DNA of 64,000 bases, from assembly GCA_021399435.1 (NCBI GenBank), contig JAJTUP010000125.1, positions 1 to 64,000 of the forward strand. The letters are read 5' to 3'. The stretch is from Diaporthe sp. PMI_573. Taxonomy: Eukaryota; Ascomycota; Sordariomycetes; Diaporthales; Diaporthaceae. Positions 52,886-64,000 of this stretch are shown in pieces; position 1 is the stretch's first letter, and each line of letters opens with the position of its first letter. Position numbers and translations under genes: made by a program. The notes under the pieces were generated by a model, which was not told where the DNA came from, ran no database searches, and was given only the letters and a program-made list of their open reading frames with translations.

Positions 52886-53639
52886 TGGTCACGAAGCTGT
52901 TGTCGTCCTTGAAATGGGGTGGTCAGGGAAGGCTTGTGGTTATTACTACGTGCGCAGAGAGTGAAATTCGCTGTTTAGGTGTGAAGGAAGCCTGGTCGAC
53001 TTTATCATATGCTTGTATACATTCGTTCACTGTCATCCGTAATCACCCAAGCATAATTGCAATGATTCTACAAGGTCTGTTAGCTCTAACAACAAATAGA
53101 ATGTCACCCTTAAGTATAGTGCCGAGCCCATGAAAATCGGGCAGTCTGTTTGCCAGCTTCCGAGAGCGAAATGGGATCAGGTATCGGGCCATGCGTCTAG
53201 ACGCAGATGCAGAATCACCGTAAAGACTTCAATTACCAGTTCCGAGGCTTACTAGTCATGCAGCCGTGCACAGGTCTACAGGGCAAGGGTCTCCAGAATA
53301 TGTGCATGCGCACCCTGCAAATTGAGTCCTCCGCGAACGTCGAGCGGTGCCATCGCCAGGGTAATCTGAGCCTTGAATTAGCCCATGTACAGACAAACGA
53401 CGTTGATCGGCCTTCGCAATCGCTCCCCACAGACCTGCCAAAAAGCATAAAACCCATCACAGGGGCCTGGGGCCATGGCTGGGTTCTGACTGACCAGACC
53501 AGCGCAGGCCTGGTGCTCCGTGCCCTGCGCAGCCATTTGAATCTCACGTGGTAACAAGTGGAAGAGCAGGAACTGAGCCGGTTCCTCCGTTTTGGTTCTC
53601 CCAACCGTAGGTGGACGTGTTTGGGATCTGTCCCTAATG
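52886..53639. other. Region between Clr5 gene and TPR fragment
   Basis: Contains short open frames without motifs (52885-53133, 53207-53554). The minus-strand frame of the TPR fragment stays open here but loses TPR character, so I do not count it as coding. Confidence 0.4.
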
Positions 53640-53880
53640 TACTGGAGAGTTTATGTTCTGCCTTACTGTACTTCCCCTGCATGAAATACGCTGTCCCCAG
53701 AGCATTCTGAATTGTGAGGCGGTAAATATTCCCTTTATTCTTGCGTCTCAGGCACTTTTGGAAGATAAGCTCTGCTTTTTCATACTGCCCCTCGGCGTAG
53801 TACTTTAGGCCGAGGAGGGCGTTATCGTCTAAGTGGTTCATCCTGTAATATAAGGGGAAGAACAAATACAACATAAGCAT
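53640..53880 (-). pseudogene. TPR fragment
   Basis: About two TPR helices-pairs are visible: NALLGLKYYAEGQYEKAELI, FQKCLRRKNKGN and NALGTAYFMQGKYSKAEHKL. The sequence then changes to low-similarity Arg/Ser-rich text, so the repeat array is cut off. It could come from an NLR-like or kinesin-light-chain-like gene. It is a different TPR subtype from the fragment at 12 kb. Confidence 0.6.
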
Positions 53881-54639
53881 GTGGGGAAGAAGGTGGTGTA
53901 TTATATAGATGCTCCAATATTTTCGTTTTAGAAAATAGGTTTTCTAAGTGTAGTTCTGTGACCGATCCAGAATAAAATATTTCAAATTGAAATCTTTAAA
54001 CCAAGTCTAACGTAGTTTATCACCCGCGCGTACGCCGAGTGTGTGGTGCGAGAAGCAAAGCCCGCCGCTGACGACACGCCCCCGATGACACAGCGCACCG
54101 CGCCCGAATATCATACAGTGGAAGCTGGTTAGGTTAGTGGACGGAGTGCGGATGGCTGTGCCGGCGTGGCGGTCATGTTGCGTCTCCGGTCTGCAAGACA
54201 TGGTCGGCCGCGTTTCGGAGACGATCCGTGGTAACGGGAAGCTGGTCCTGGGGTCGCGCCCGGGGTAGCCGGTGGGCCGTAGCAAAATACAGTGACCAGA
54301 AGGCAGGGAGTTGACAGGGCCTGACTCGCACTCAGGTCGCCGGACGTTGGTGCTGGCGGGGTGTCGCCCCCTGGATGGCTGCCCGACGAGACCCGCGGAG
54401 ACTGTATCCTGGCTCGATAGGACGGAAGCGCATGTCGGTCAGCCAAGAGGCTGGGATCTGGGCTCAACTCGCACTTGAGCTGCTGTCTGTGCAGCAGGAT
54501 GCCGTCCCCAGATGTGCTAGATGCGGCTGGCTTAAGGTGCAAACCCGGATTACGCGACCGCATGGCCCGTACCGGATACGGGGCGGCACCGTTGCAGCCT
54601 TTGGCCGGGCCGCTGTACTCCTGTGGGAAGGTCTCCGAA
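53881..54639. other. GC-rich stretch before the LINE fragment
   Basis: Open frames on both strands are a consequence of high GC. It may include degenerate reverse transcriptase of the LINE, but I could not identify RT motifs in it. Confidence 0.35.
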
Positions 54640-55700
54640 TGGAGCATAAGGCGCTCAGGGGCCATAGCCCCATGGCAATGGCACAAGTGCCGGACTACTC
54701 AGGCCTCGAGGCGCAATGGCAAGCCGACTGTTTACATGCACAGTCGCCCCGGTGGTGGACTACGCCTCCAGTGTATGGATGCACGCATACAAGGACAAAC
54801 TCGTGGGACCCATCAACAGGGTCCAGAGAATGGCGGCGCAAGCAATCGTGGGAACCTTCCTCACAGTGGCAACGAGTGTAGCAGAAGCGGAGGCTCACAT
54901 CGCCAGCGCACGAGACCGGTTCTGGAGACGGGCCACCAAGCTGTGGACCGACATTCACACCCTGCCAGATACCAATCCACTACGCAGAAAACACGTCTCG
55001 AATGCGGAAGTTCAGAAAACGACACCGCTCGCCGCTATACCAGGTGGCAGACGCACTGAAAGGCATAGCAATGGAGAAGTTAGAAATCATCAACCCGTTC
55101 ACGCTATCGCCATGGGAGGAACGCATACAGACCATTACTGAGGACTTGACAGCGACGCAGTTAGCGGACAACTACGATGTGCGCATCGCCGTAAGCAGCT
55201 CAGCACGAAACGGTGTGGTGGGAATTGGGGGAGCTTTCTCGCTGCCCGCGTCCGTCTGTGGTAGCCCAAAGCTTGGGACCTTTTCCTCTACGCTCGGCGC
55301 AAGATCGGAACAGAACCCATACTCCGGAGAGCTGGCAGCGACGGAACGCGCTTTGAGCACGCTACCAATGCTCAGATCTAGCAGTATCGTGCTATCAACG
55401 AACAACAAAGCGGCCGTTCTCACCCTTCGGCAACCTCGACAGCAGTCTGGCCAACAGCATACCCGCCACATCTATGAGGCTGTCGGAGAAATGCGCAAAC
55501 GCGGAAACATAGTGACAATACGATGGCTCCCTGCGAGCGAAGGAGACAAGCTCCTAAAAATTGCCAAGGAAAACGCCAGAGAGGCCACTCATCCCGGTGC
55601 CACTCCAGAAACAGAAACGCCCAGGATGCGGTCGACTACTCTCAACTTGATGAATTCGGGACGGCTGGCAGGTGGTCATGCATTAGCGAGAGGCATGTTA
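54640..55700 (+). mobile_element. Tad-like LINE fragment (RT end and RNase H)
   Basis: The frame at 54716-55000 has the RT C-terminal segment LFTCTVAPVVDYASSVWMHA, then IGPINRVQ-like KLVGPINRVQRMAAQAIVG and LPDTNPLRRKHV. The frame shifts near 55000, and 55002-55700 continues with the link region and an RNase H domain: PYSGELAATERALSTLPML, VLSTNNKAAVLTL and GNIVTIRWLPASEG. This order is typical of fungal Tad1-clade non-LTR elements. The endonuclease and most of RT are missing, and the frame is broken, so it is dead. A short tandem gcaatccggg stretch (about 55760-55785) may be the 3' end. Confidence 0.8.
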
Positions 55701-57002
55701 CCTCGCATGAGCAGAACCTACCTCATGGTCCTCCATCTTGTATTGCTTCGCAAGGTTAAGGCAATCCGGGCAATCCGGGCAATTAAATTTCGCCTTCCAC
55801 CTATGCGGACGACAATGATTTGGAGCTTGGAACTTGCAGAGATCGTAAATGGAGAGGAAAACGGAATGGATGTATCAAGACAGTCGTCAAGAACACGAAT
55901 ATGAGAAGATGGGGGTTATTCCATCCTATATGGAGTACAAGGGGTGCATTCCATCGCAGAAGAGTACGAGTCAGCGGCCGTGAAGTTGGTTGACGTGGGG
56001 CGCCACCCCGGCCGCTTCCCAAACACGCCTCCTGCATATGCACGTTTAACTTTCATGAAGCAGGGTGCTCTGACTGTAGGTGTTCAGTGATGCAAATCAG
56101 TGAGCGCCAGCTTTTATGCAATTACACGCCATTTGTTCCACTGCAAGGTGTACTGCGTTTAGACTCGTCTGCCAGAGCCATCTCAAGTACTATATAGCAA
56201 TCTCCACGGTGACAACATTCGATTGGGTGCTACATATTGGACTTTTTAGCCCCCATTATGTAATTGTCAGGACTTTTCAGCTCATCAGTCACGGTCACAG
56301 ATATGTGGGAAAATTATGGGAAACTGTGGACCGTCGCACGCTTGACGGGGCAGGGAACGGTCGCAGTGATCGGCCAGTGGCTCGCTTCGAGGGATCACGT
56401 TTGGAAACAAAAAAATCGCAAGAAGACTTTATAATCGGACACTCACAATTTGAAACTCCTTTTTGTTGCCCTCCGTCAAAGGAGTCTTCCGGACAGCCAA
56501 GTAATTACAAGATGACACCACCCCTACAGCTCCGACAGAGCATCGGGCAATCTGGTTAGTACTAGACCAATCTTTTCCTGTCCCTCACTCTCTTGGTAAT
56601 TTCACTATCGTAGACCCGAGAACTAAAGCCTGACGAGTGGCAAAACCCCTGAAAACCTCGTTAATGTCGCACGGTGGACGTTGGAGTTTCTCACTTTACA
56701 GCCCTGGACTGCTTAACACCTAGCTGCTAGATAAATACTTTATTAGCTATGTAGCATGGAAAGCAGAGGCTTCCTCCGTAGTAAGCAAACGATTGCTGCT
56801 GACAACACAGGCCAAGAATGTGTCATGGTCATCAGCCCATTCAGGTTGCGGTCTAACATGTATCTGATGGTGCAATTTTGTATCACCACAGTCCCGAATA
56901 CCCCGCCTCACCCCTGGGGCCCCGGTGAGTCACCTTTTCCTCTCGGACTTGGGCTCAACAATATCAACTTCACTGTCCCATATTACCCCATCAAAAAACG
57001 CG
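55701..57002. other. LINE flank to APH gene, no supported gene
   Basis: Short frames (56116-56559, 56756-57082) lack motifs. The 56925 frame is open into the APH gene but residues before 57003 look unrelated, so the ATG at 57003 is preferred. Confidence 0.4.
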
Positions 57003-57569
57003 ATGGCGGACGAGGACTTTATGGTCCAAATACTCCTGAAGGAGTTATCGCAGACGCGGTATGCCTGCTCTGGCCTCACTAAGCTGAATGGCGGGACAGC
57101 AAACTTTCTTTACCGTGGTAGCTTGCAGCCCTTGGACCTACAGGATGGAGAGGCGGAATCAGCCACCGAGACGGTGGTAGTCAAGCATTCCGAAGGCTAC
57201 TCGCCTGGCAATCGGGATTTCTTGCTCGATCTTTCACGCTGTGTAATGATAACACCTATGTCCTCTAGTCGTGTGCGCACGGGTTCTAATTTCCCCTGCT
57301 TTCTCTAGGTTTTTGAAGAATCTATGCATCAAGCACTTGCAAATTTCTCGTGCACCACTCGTCCCACACAAACTGTGGTGAGGTCACCACGTCTTTACTT
57401 GTTTGACCGAAAGACAAGCGCACAGGTTCTAGAGGATTGTTCAGATACGACAGACCTGAATACGATACTGACCTCATACATGGTCAAAGAAATTCTCCCG
57501 GGCAGCAGTGCTGAATATGTGTGCCATGAAATAGGCCCTGGCTTCGCTCCTATCATCAGTGGACATTAG
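57003..57569 (+). CDS. APH/kinase-like phosphotransferase, C-terminally truncated
   Basis: Exons 57003-57242 and 57309-57569 join in phase through a 66-bp intron (GTAATG..CTCTAG). The product of 166 residues has the N-lobe of the aminoglycoside-phosphotransferase/choline-kinase-like fold: LTKLNGGTANFLYRG (glycine-rich loop), TVVVKHSEGY (the ATP-binding Lys) and VFEESMHQAL (helix C Glu), then SPRLYLFDR. The HxD catalytic loop and DxD magnesium motif of the C-lobe are absent, because a stop occurs at 57569. It cannot phosphorylate as it stands. Fungal members usually have about 300-400 residues. It may continue in an unseen exon, but the following frame does not show the C-lobe. Confidence 0.75.
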
Positions 57570-57876
57570 AGCCAGGGCAGATGTGGGCTACGAAGTACCG
57601 ATCGGCGGTATACCAGAATCAGAAGTTTGCAAGGGAAATGACCCCAATAAGGCACAAACGTTTTGGGACCATGGCAAGGACTCTTGCCCCATTCTCAGGT
57701 GTGTTTTACGAGCTCCCAGCAATGAGGAGAACGAGGAGGATATAAGGGTTGTTTGTAAGTCCGAACTTATCAAATATTATAAGAAGGAAGAGGAGGAGTA
57801 CCGGGGGAAAATCATAGATCTCTTGACCGAAGCAGGGATGCCTATCCCGAGGAAGGCCTCAGGAGAGCTGCTATAG
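57559..57876 (+). CDS. Hypothetical charged frame downstream of APH
   Basis: A 105-residue frame ending in a helical Lys/Glu-rich segment (KYYKKEEEEYRGKIIDLLTE). It overlaps the end of the kinase fragment in another frame. No recognised domain. It could be the next exon of an unrelated gene joined by rearrangement. Confidence 0.3.
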   Translation: MDIRARADVGYEVPIGGIPESEVCKGNDPNKAQTFWDHGKDSCPILRCVLRAPSNEENEEDIRVVCKSELIKYYKKEEEEYRGKIIDLLTEAGMPIPRKASGELL

Positions 57877-58657
57877 TGGGATTAAACGGGTGTGAGGTGG
57901 ATCTGTTTACACGAAAAGGATGATGTTCAACACATCAGTCAAGGTGTGGTAAATAATCGAAATTGGCATAAGTTAGTTATAGAAATTTTGAGCTTCTCGA
58001 TGCATTTGGAAGTGGGAAACTATGAGGATGATGCAGCACAGGATCATAAGTAGTATAATGTTGTAGAGAAAAACAATCTACAGTACCGTATTATACGTAC
58101 TGTACCATCTGGATGTAGTCTGATCATTTATGCTCGCTATATACAGTGACACACTGTTCATTCATATCGAGATAAAGTGGCATTATTTTCGAAACCTTCC
58201 GTCTGCCTTGATCCAATCTTCGAGATCTTTGCATTAGCCAACGAGCTATGATTTCTGCTGTTGACGCTGATATTTTGAGGATGCATTTTGAAAATGATCC
58301 TTTGAACGACAAGCCACAATGTATAAGACTAGACTAAACTTTACAATATTTCCCTTATTGGGTTGGGAATATTCTTTTTCGCGACGGCAATTTTCTCGCT
58401 CATGCGGACTTTGTCTTCGACAACTTATGCTTGGGGAACACCCTGTTACCGCGAATATATTTGATGATGATGTTTGACGCCCACTCGACACACCTCCAAC
58501 GTACCGTCACAAGCCACGATCATTGAAACCAATCCCGCCAACCCAGATGGCTGCCACAAGGTCTAAATCGATAGATATCAATCTTCAACTATGAGAATCT
58601 GAACAGCCAATCTCGTGCCTACCACCTCACCAACAAGGCCTTGGACGAGACCAATAG
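57877..58657. other. AT-rich intergenic region
   Basis: Minus-strand short frames only (58124-58312, 58246-58491). It includes a tacgtactgtacc stretch near 58094. No supported gene. Confidence 0.45.
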
Positions 58658-58888
58658 GTGTGCTCTTTAACCGAGGACTCCTATCAGGACAGCAAAGCAG
58701 GGGAAATCTTTACCATGGGAAACCAGATCCAACGCACCCTGTTGAGTTCATGGATCAACAAACTGCTAGTAGCCGCGCCAGTCGGCATTGTTCTGGGTGC
58801 CATCCAAAATATGAACCCGATCGCAAATTTTGTCGTCTTCGCTATTATTCCCCTTGCAGCTGTTGTGGGTTTTGCTAGCGAGCTTTAA
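58658..58888 (+). pseudogene. Vacuolar Ca2+/H+ antiporter (CAX) N-terminal fragment
   Basis: The 76-residue frame has QRTLLSSWINKLLVAAPVGI and FVVFAIIPLAAVVGFASEL, which fit the first two membrane helices of fungal CAX/Vcx1-type exchangers, whose conserved continuation is a Glu-rich acidic motif and GGLLNATFGN. The frame ends at the point where that continuation should begin. CAX proteins use the proton gradient to load calcium into vacuoles and need 11 helices. This copy is non-functional. Confidence 0.65.
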
Positions 58889-61731
58889 ACCCCTTCTTCT
58901 TTCCCTACAACATACCGAGCAGGCGATCAACAACCCTCAATCCATTCGACTTCGTAGTATAAATCGACTGCTAGTGATTCAGTATCTGTCTTGTTTGGAT
59001 AAAGGATACATTTGTGGTTCAGTATAGGATTGACGCGAAAAACTGGGACGCGGCTAGCACCAAAAACATACATCCCCTCCAAAACCTTGATTACTTTCCG
59101 CCGCTTAACAATACAAAAATATTGCGAGGGGGTCCATATTGCCAATATTGTATTGTTCATATTAACAACACCGCATGTGAACCTCATACGCCGGCGATTA
59201 TATGCGATGCTTCAGAATACGCGGAGCCTTCGTGACACTCCACTTTATATTGGATGATGCCATTTCCTATCCAGAGAAGGATATTTCCGTTGCAAGGATC
59301 ATGACATTCCTTTTAGGATTTCTACACTAAGTAACCTTTCTAAATAACTGTCCTACAGCTTTGATGGTTGTTCACCCCGAGCCAAGCGCATATGGCTCTG
59401 GGTGAAGGTGTCATTAGCAATTGCGGCACTTATGCTCGCATCTAGGGCAAGCGCAAAGGCGGCAATCACTCCCGCAAGCCGGCCTTATTGGCGATGTTTC
59501 TGATCAACCAAAATAGCCTCGGGCATGCGTTGACTCGCTGGGAAACAAGGGTTCTAGCAGCCCGGCTGTTATTGAATTCGACCAAGTAGACATAATCAGA
59601 TGATATTTAAAGTGGATATGCAGGGTTTCCTAATATGGCTAGATTTGAGATCAATTTAAACAACGATAACTACCGTTTTATGCAGTAAATCCATATCGCC
59701 GCCAATAAAAGAAGATAGCATCGAAGATATGATTAGTGTATGGAAATCAGTAACTCGGCCATAGAAGAAAGCTGAGCGGTCGCCAAGTCAAAGGTGCTAT
59801 ATAAACATACTACACTTTACGAGAAAATAATTTAGTTATGATTAAATCGACAGAAAGAGTAGCTGTCTGGATTGAAACTTAACCATGAAGGCTTGACAAG
59901 TCGAGGACCTTGGCACCAATTGGTGCCAACTTTTATTAATTCTCTTGCCCTGGGTGGGTGCTAGGGTTGGCTAAAGTTGGCAGAGTTAGTAAAACTGATG
60001 TCCTGACCGGCTGACTGTCCAACCACGTTATCCCAATTTCTTTTTTCTGGGTGGTTGTACTTATCATCCTAGGTCTCGGCCATGGTGCTGTCCTGAATGC
60101 GCAAATAGATTGAATATCAGAACCCAGTCAAAAATAATGTTGCTACCTTAGAAGCTTGTCACTGAAAACTGGCGGATGAGACTCTACATTGCCGTTTCCT
60201 CGGACGGCCTCGTGGCTCTTCCTCGCCTGAAATTTGATCATTTGAATCCTTCGCTGACTTTCAATCATCAACATTGCGTACGAGCCATCTTTTCTCTCTC
60301 AGCTGTTCGGCTTGTTGCACATCTCCAGAGGGTTTGTTGACTGTGTTCCTCCGGTCCTTTCAGCTGTGGGCTGACAGGTTGGGCTGGAGACTGCTCCTGA
60401 GAGCTTAGCATGGGCGGCCGTTCCCTATTTTGCATCTCAAAATTTCGTCCAAAGATAAGTCCCTCGGAGCTATAATATGATAATCATTCCGTTGTACCTG
60501 GACGGTAACTGATTAGCCGAGCCGCACGGTATTAACTGCTCTAGAGGTTGTCCTACAAAAATATTATATTTTTCGAAAAGCGATTTCAGAAGCGTGGACA
60601 ATTTTCTTGGATCAATCGTTTTGCATGGTATGACCTGAGGCTGCCTGGGCGGTGTGTCTAGCAACAGGCAGATCTTATCCTCAAAACTCTAGAGAGCTTC
60701 AATATCACTTCAAAGCTTGGTTGGCACACAGGCGACAATGCCACATCAAACAACACTTCAACATCAACACGCTGGCGAACTCTGGAGAGCACTGCTACCC
60801 CGTCGCTTCAGCGAGACGTCTACTTCCTATTCCATATTAGCGCACTAGCATACCTAAAGAAAGAGAGCGACTGGATAATCCTGCACCTTTACGCATTTGC
60901 TTGTGATGTGGCAAGCAACGGTATCGCAGAGTTTAATGGTCTAGCCGAGCAGAGACAGTCAAGCTTGGCGAACTATACTTACCACGACCGAACAACCCTG
61001 CCTTCGGCGACCTTGTGCCGGGCTCAGGAGTCCAGCTCTAAACATCATACAATAGACATTGTGCGGGGCTAGCGTTATCAGAATCGCCTTACCTTCTCTT
61101 GGTGACCGAACCGTCTAAGTGTAGTGGAAGCATTTTTGAAATTCCTGGCCGGGTGTTACGTTTAGTCAGGACTGCACCCTTTCCATTTAACCTGATATCC
61201 AAGTCGCTTCCTCAGACCAACCAGTCTTGAAGCTTCGACTCTTTCGACCTCAATCTCGGGTTAACCTTTGATTTCCTCAGGCGGTAGAGGCGGTTTTATC
61301 TGTTCTGTCATAATGAATAGGTCTAGTCCCTCAGATTTCTTAGAGAATGTGAGGACATATTCAGGTAGAGATAGTGACATGATGAAGAACCAATTCTGTT
61401 GCGATTTGTAACTGCATGGTCGCATATCAAGGCTAAGCGAATGTACTGCTGGTATAAATTTGGCAAGCGACAGTGGTCTCAGACCGCAGTCCCGGCGGGT
61501 ATTTGCCGGTGCGAGGTTTGAATGCCATAGCGTCTCTTGGACAACCAAAAGGCTATTCAACGAGAGGAAGGGAACTCTTCGGGCAATAAGGTGAAGATCA
61601 ATTACTAGAATACAGATCGATAGGCCAATGACGAAGTGATAAAACTACCAGGTGATGTTTGGGAAATAAACGGCCACGGAAAATACGACCCAAGGAATTG
61701 ACTACCGAACAAATTGACTACTAAAGCCAGA
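58889..61731. other. Long gene-poor stretch
   Basis: No open frame with a recognised motif on either strand in 2.8 kb. Small frames (58927-59187 minus, 61261-61560 minus) have no support. The only notable structures are the perfect 20-bp palindrome at 59910-59929 and a CT-rich area near 60300. Confidence 0.5.
59910..59929. repeat. Perfect 20-bp palindrome
   Basis: The sequence ttggcaccaattggtgccaa equals its own reverse complement over all 20 bases. Related half-words (gttggctaaagttggcag) follow within 60 bp. Confidence 0.95.
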
Positions 61732-62626
61732 TCATCCAAAGAAGGCCATGACCGCGGCGGTAACGAGCGCTGGCAACCACCCAGCCACCAAACCCTTGTG
61801 CGTGAGACCCGCAGCAGCATTCGGCGATTTTCTGCCGCCACTGGCGGTCGTGCCGTTGGGCAGGGTTCCGTTGATAAGGATGGTTTCGGTGCCGTTAACC
61901 TCATCAAGGCACACTATGCTGTGATTCAGGGAGCCGTAGCTACCGTTGCCGATGATGCTGTCGATGTAGGCCTGGTCGCCGTTGTCGTCACAGCCACATA
62001 CCTGGTACGGAGCACAAGCGCACAGGACGGGCTTAATCTCATCACGATCTGACGTCTGGTTGTGGTAATACCATGGTTGCTCGTGCGGATACAGATATGG
62101 CAGGGGATGCCATACGCCCGGCCAGAATGCGATCTCCTGGAGCCTGCCAGCCAGCATGAAGGGCACGACACCACCAGTTGATGGTGAGCCCGCGCAGTAG
62201 GGGATGGTCGTACCGCCGCTATAGAAGCGTCCATTGCCGTACGCAGGGGCAACACCGGAGCCGGTTGTTGTTTGGCCGCCAGTTGACGAGGACGAGGAGG
62301 CTGCACCATGGCTGCTGAATTGAATTTAGTATATTTTTGTTGCTTGCCGCTTTCTGCGCGCTCTATCAAGAACACCTCTGCTAGGATTGTCTCGCTTACC
62401 CTGACGACCCGGTCGAGCCTGATTTGGAGGACGACCTACCTCCTCCCCGACCACCCGAGCCGTGGCCTCTTCGCTTCCATAGATAGTAATTGCGAGATCC
62501 GCTATCTGCCCACTGCTGTCGAGTGATGATGTCGTGTGTTGATGTCAAGTTGGCGGGCTGCAAAACAACAGCCATGATTGTGGTTTGCAGGGCTGCGCCT
62601 ATGACCATGATCAGACAGAACTTCAT
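61732..62626 (-). CDS. Secreted, GPI-anchor-type glycoprotein, two exons
   Basis: Exons 62626-62400 and 62311-61732 with an 88-bp intron (GTAAGC..TTCAGCAG), giving 268 residues. A signal peptide is clear (MKFCLIMVIGAALQTTIMAVV). A basic/Gly/Ser-rich linker with RKR-like WKRRGHGSGGRG may be a Kex2-processed region. The main domain has four Cys near CACAPYQVCGCDD and one further C (SIVCLDEVNG), plus N-glycosylation sites (NQT, NGS, NHS, NGT). The C-terminus is a hydrophobic tail (GWLPALVTAAVMAFF) after a small-residue region, fitting a GPI-attachment signal. The protein should be at the plasma membrane or cell wall. I recognise the general layout of a fungal family (DUF7732-like) but not a function. 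The model is intact. Confidence 0.8.
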
Positions 62627-63479
62627 GACGTCTTAGGGCTGGATGCTTAATTCGAGATAGTATAAAGAACTGAGAAACGGGGTAACGAAAGGAAGCAATC
62701 CGAAAGCAAAGGGATACCGTCTTATATACTCATTCTCTAGGGGTGGAATATTGGGCCTTGTCATTAGGCAGTCAGCATCTCATCGGATGTTACGTCAACC
62801 TTGCGGAACACTATAAGTGGAAATAATAATGAAACCTTGAACATTAACATTCTCGACGATGCTTAGGCAGGCAACCGTGGGCTAAGTATAGGCGGGGACA
62901 GGTCCGCGTCATTTGACCACGACGTTCTTTTCCACTTCAAAGTTCAGCGGATGCCTTCAGGAACCTAGTCCGTCCTTACTGCGGCGAACAAAACTGACAT
63001 GAACTGTTATAAGCTCTAAACTGCTGAACGTCATCATAACCTCTATTACACGATTCCATCAAATGTAGCGTTTCGGTGTAGCATTTGAAATGCTTCATAT
63101 GCCCCCGCCCCCGCCCCCCCGCGAAAAGACCTAAAGAAAAGACCAAAAAAAAAACCCCAAAAAAAAACCTAAGGAGCCTTCCTAAATAGGGTACTCGTGT
63201 AGAGCAAGGGCAATGTTCAGCCTGGAGCCAGCAGCCCAGCAGTGCTTCTCGCTCCGGCAGTGACCGTAGTGGAGTGTTGTGGGTTCAAACACTATACGCA
63301 TGCGATATAGAGAACGAGAGAACAGCAGGTAAGGCTAGGTTGTGTACACAGTTTTCTGGCAAAGTCTAACAAGTGGATGATGATATAAAACCTGGCCCTA
63401 TCAGGTAGATAAATGATGTCAGAAGCCTGCGTCAACCCTCCTAATACACACTAAAGCCCTACATCCATACACTTTTCCG
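62627..63479. other. Intergenic region with C-run and A-rich tract
   Basis: Upstream region of the GPI-protein gene. At 63101-63120 there is a C-rich run, and at 63121-63173 an A-rich stretch (several runs of six or more A). No gene seen. Confidence 0.6.
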
Positions 63480-64000
63480 CAAGGAGGCTGCATCTTCGTA
63501 TGTTTCTTCTTCTTTTTTATCTGCCTCTGCATCTCTGCAAGCAGACTAGCAGCGCCGACATCATGCTTTGTCCTGCTCCCAGTAGTCGTTTCGATGTGCC
63601 GCTTTAGGTGACTACGGAAGTTCTCGTCCCTATTGAAGGTTTTGAGAGCCTCGCAGAATTTACATCGCCATCTTTTCGGTTTTATCTAAATGAGCCCTGC
63701 AACTGCGCATAAACTTCTGTATGTCAAATTCACCATCGATAGTATACTATACTCACTCGTTGTAATGCCTCTTCAAGTGCTCCTGCCTTAAGTAACTCTT
63801 CCCATTACATCCGATGTATTCGCATCTGTGTCTGTTTGCAGGGGCCTCGATGACATCAAAGCTTTCTTGAAGTGAAGGGTGTTTAACGCTACCAGCTTGC
63901 TCTTCGGAGCGCAGGTCTTTGGACGGGTCGCTCGCAATAATTAATGCAGACTTGTGCTGCTGCCCGTTCGTAACGGTACAGCGCCTGCTCCAGCTGTGAG
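63480..64000 (-). pseudogene. C2H2 zinc-finger paralogue, broken, runs off the edge
   Basis: The minus strand encodes RCEYIGCNGKSYLRQEHLKR and, further on, RWRCKFCEALKTFNRDENFR and SHLKRHIE, the same two fingers as at 12868-13371, plus the same GAASLLAEM-type tail (GAAILLEEM in the other copy) and a Lys-run end. Between the fingers this copy has in-frame TGA and TAG and one extra base relative to the first copy. A GTGAGT donor there allows an intron reading, but no acceptor I tried keeps frame. The 5' part lies outside the window. Confidence 0.65.

Noticed and set aside
54129..54686. Minus-strand 185-residue frame and overlapping plus-strand frames
   Set aside because: High-GC DNA leaves several frames open at once; none shows LINE or other motifs.
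55740..55904. AYADD-like reading of the tail after the LINE
   Set aside because: Only visible by switching frames within a few codons; not a convincing second reverse transcriptase.
1..64000. A Starship captain (tyrosine recombinase) or a CRISPR-like array
   Set aside because: No frame resembles a DUF3435 recombinase, and no regularly spaced identical repeats were found; the tandem arrays seen are minisatellites.

Overview
This window is eukaryotic DNA from a filamentous ascomycete (Pezizomycotina, most likely a Sordariomycete). The evidence is short GT..AG introns of about 45-160 bp with CTAAC/CTGAC-like branch sites, fungal-only families (Clr5 domain, DUF3716, DUF3723, DUF4139, fungal C2H2 fingers), and a typical fungal transposon mix (Tc1/mariner, pogo/Fot-like, hAT, Ty1/copia, Tad-like LINE). 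Genes are sparse, many are broken, and host-gene fragments lie between transposon remnants. This looks like an accessory, lineage-specific or subtelomere-like compartment around one island of ordinary genes. No prokaryotic feature, CRISPR array or operon is present.

Layout. 0-15.4 kb: a low-complexity ORF; a Tc1/mariner element whose transposase has one intron; a putative transcription factor combining two CCHC-type fingers with a C-terminal bZIP; a complete five-exon 14-3-3 gene with an 8-nt exon; a RecQ-like helicase remnant; a spliced unknown gene; a 5'-truncated hAT element; a TPR fragment; a 5'-truncated C2H2 gene; a RING-like small protein; a pogo-type tail. 15.3-21.4 kb: small unknown genes, a frameshifted Pho85-type cyclin fragment, a broken three-exon unknown gene and a 554-residue Clr5 protein. 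21.4-29.4 kb: gene-poor DNA with copies of a dispersed repeat, a long imperfect hairpin, transposon tails and a DUF3723-like fragment.

29.5-36.5 kb: a DUF3716-like gene, a degenerate tandem repeat, a tRNA-Gln-like sequence, a truncated copia element, a BTB/POZ gene and a dead pogo element. 36.6-45.9 kb is the most gene-like block. It holds a fused Mre11/SbcD-like phosphoesterase plus Rad50/SbcC-like ATPase gene with one in-frame stop, an intact 835-residue DUF4139 gene, and a divergent F-box gene. 46-48.5 kb: a second copia element whose ORF changes directly into part of a Ulp1-like protease. 48.6-64 kb: three more repeat copies, a second Clr5 gene, a TPR fragment, a LINE fragment, a truncated APH-like kinase, a CAX antiporter fragment, an intact secreted GPI-type glycoprotein gene, and, at the right edge, a broken paralogue of the 13-kb C2H2 gene.

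The best candidates for something unusual are the single-polypeptide SbcD-SbcC-like gene (36.6-40.3 kb), the extra 14-3-3 paralogue, the finger-bZIP hybrid, and the copia-Ulp1 chimera. All splice models were made by eye from reading frame and splice consensus and need transcript support.
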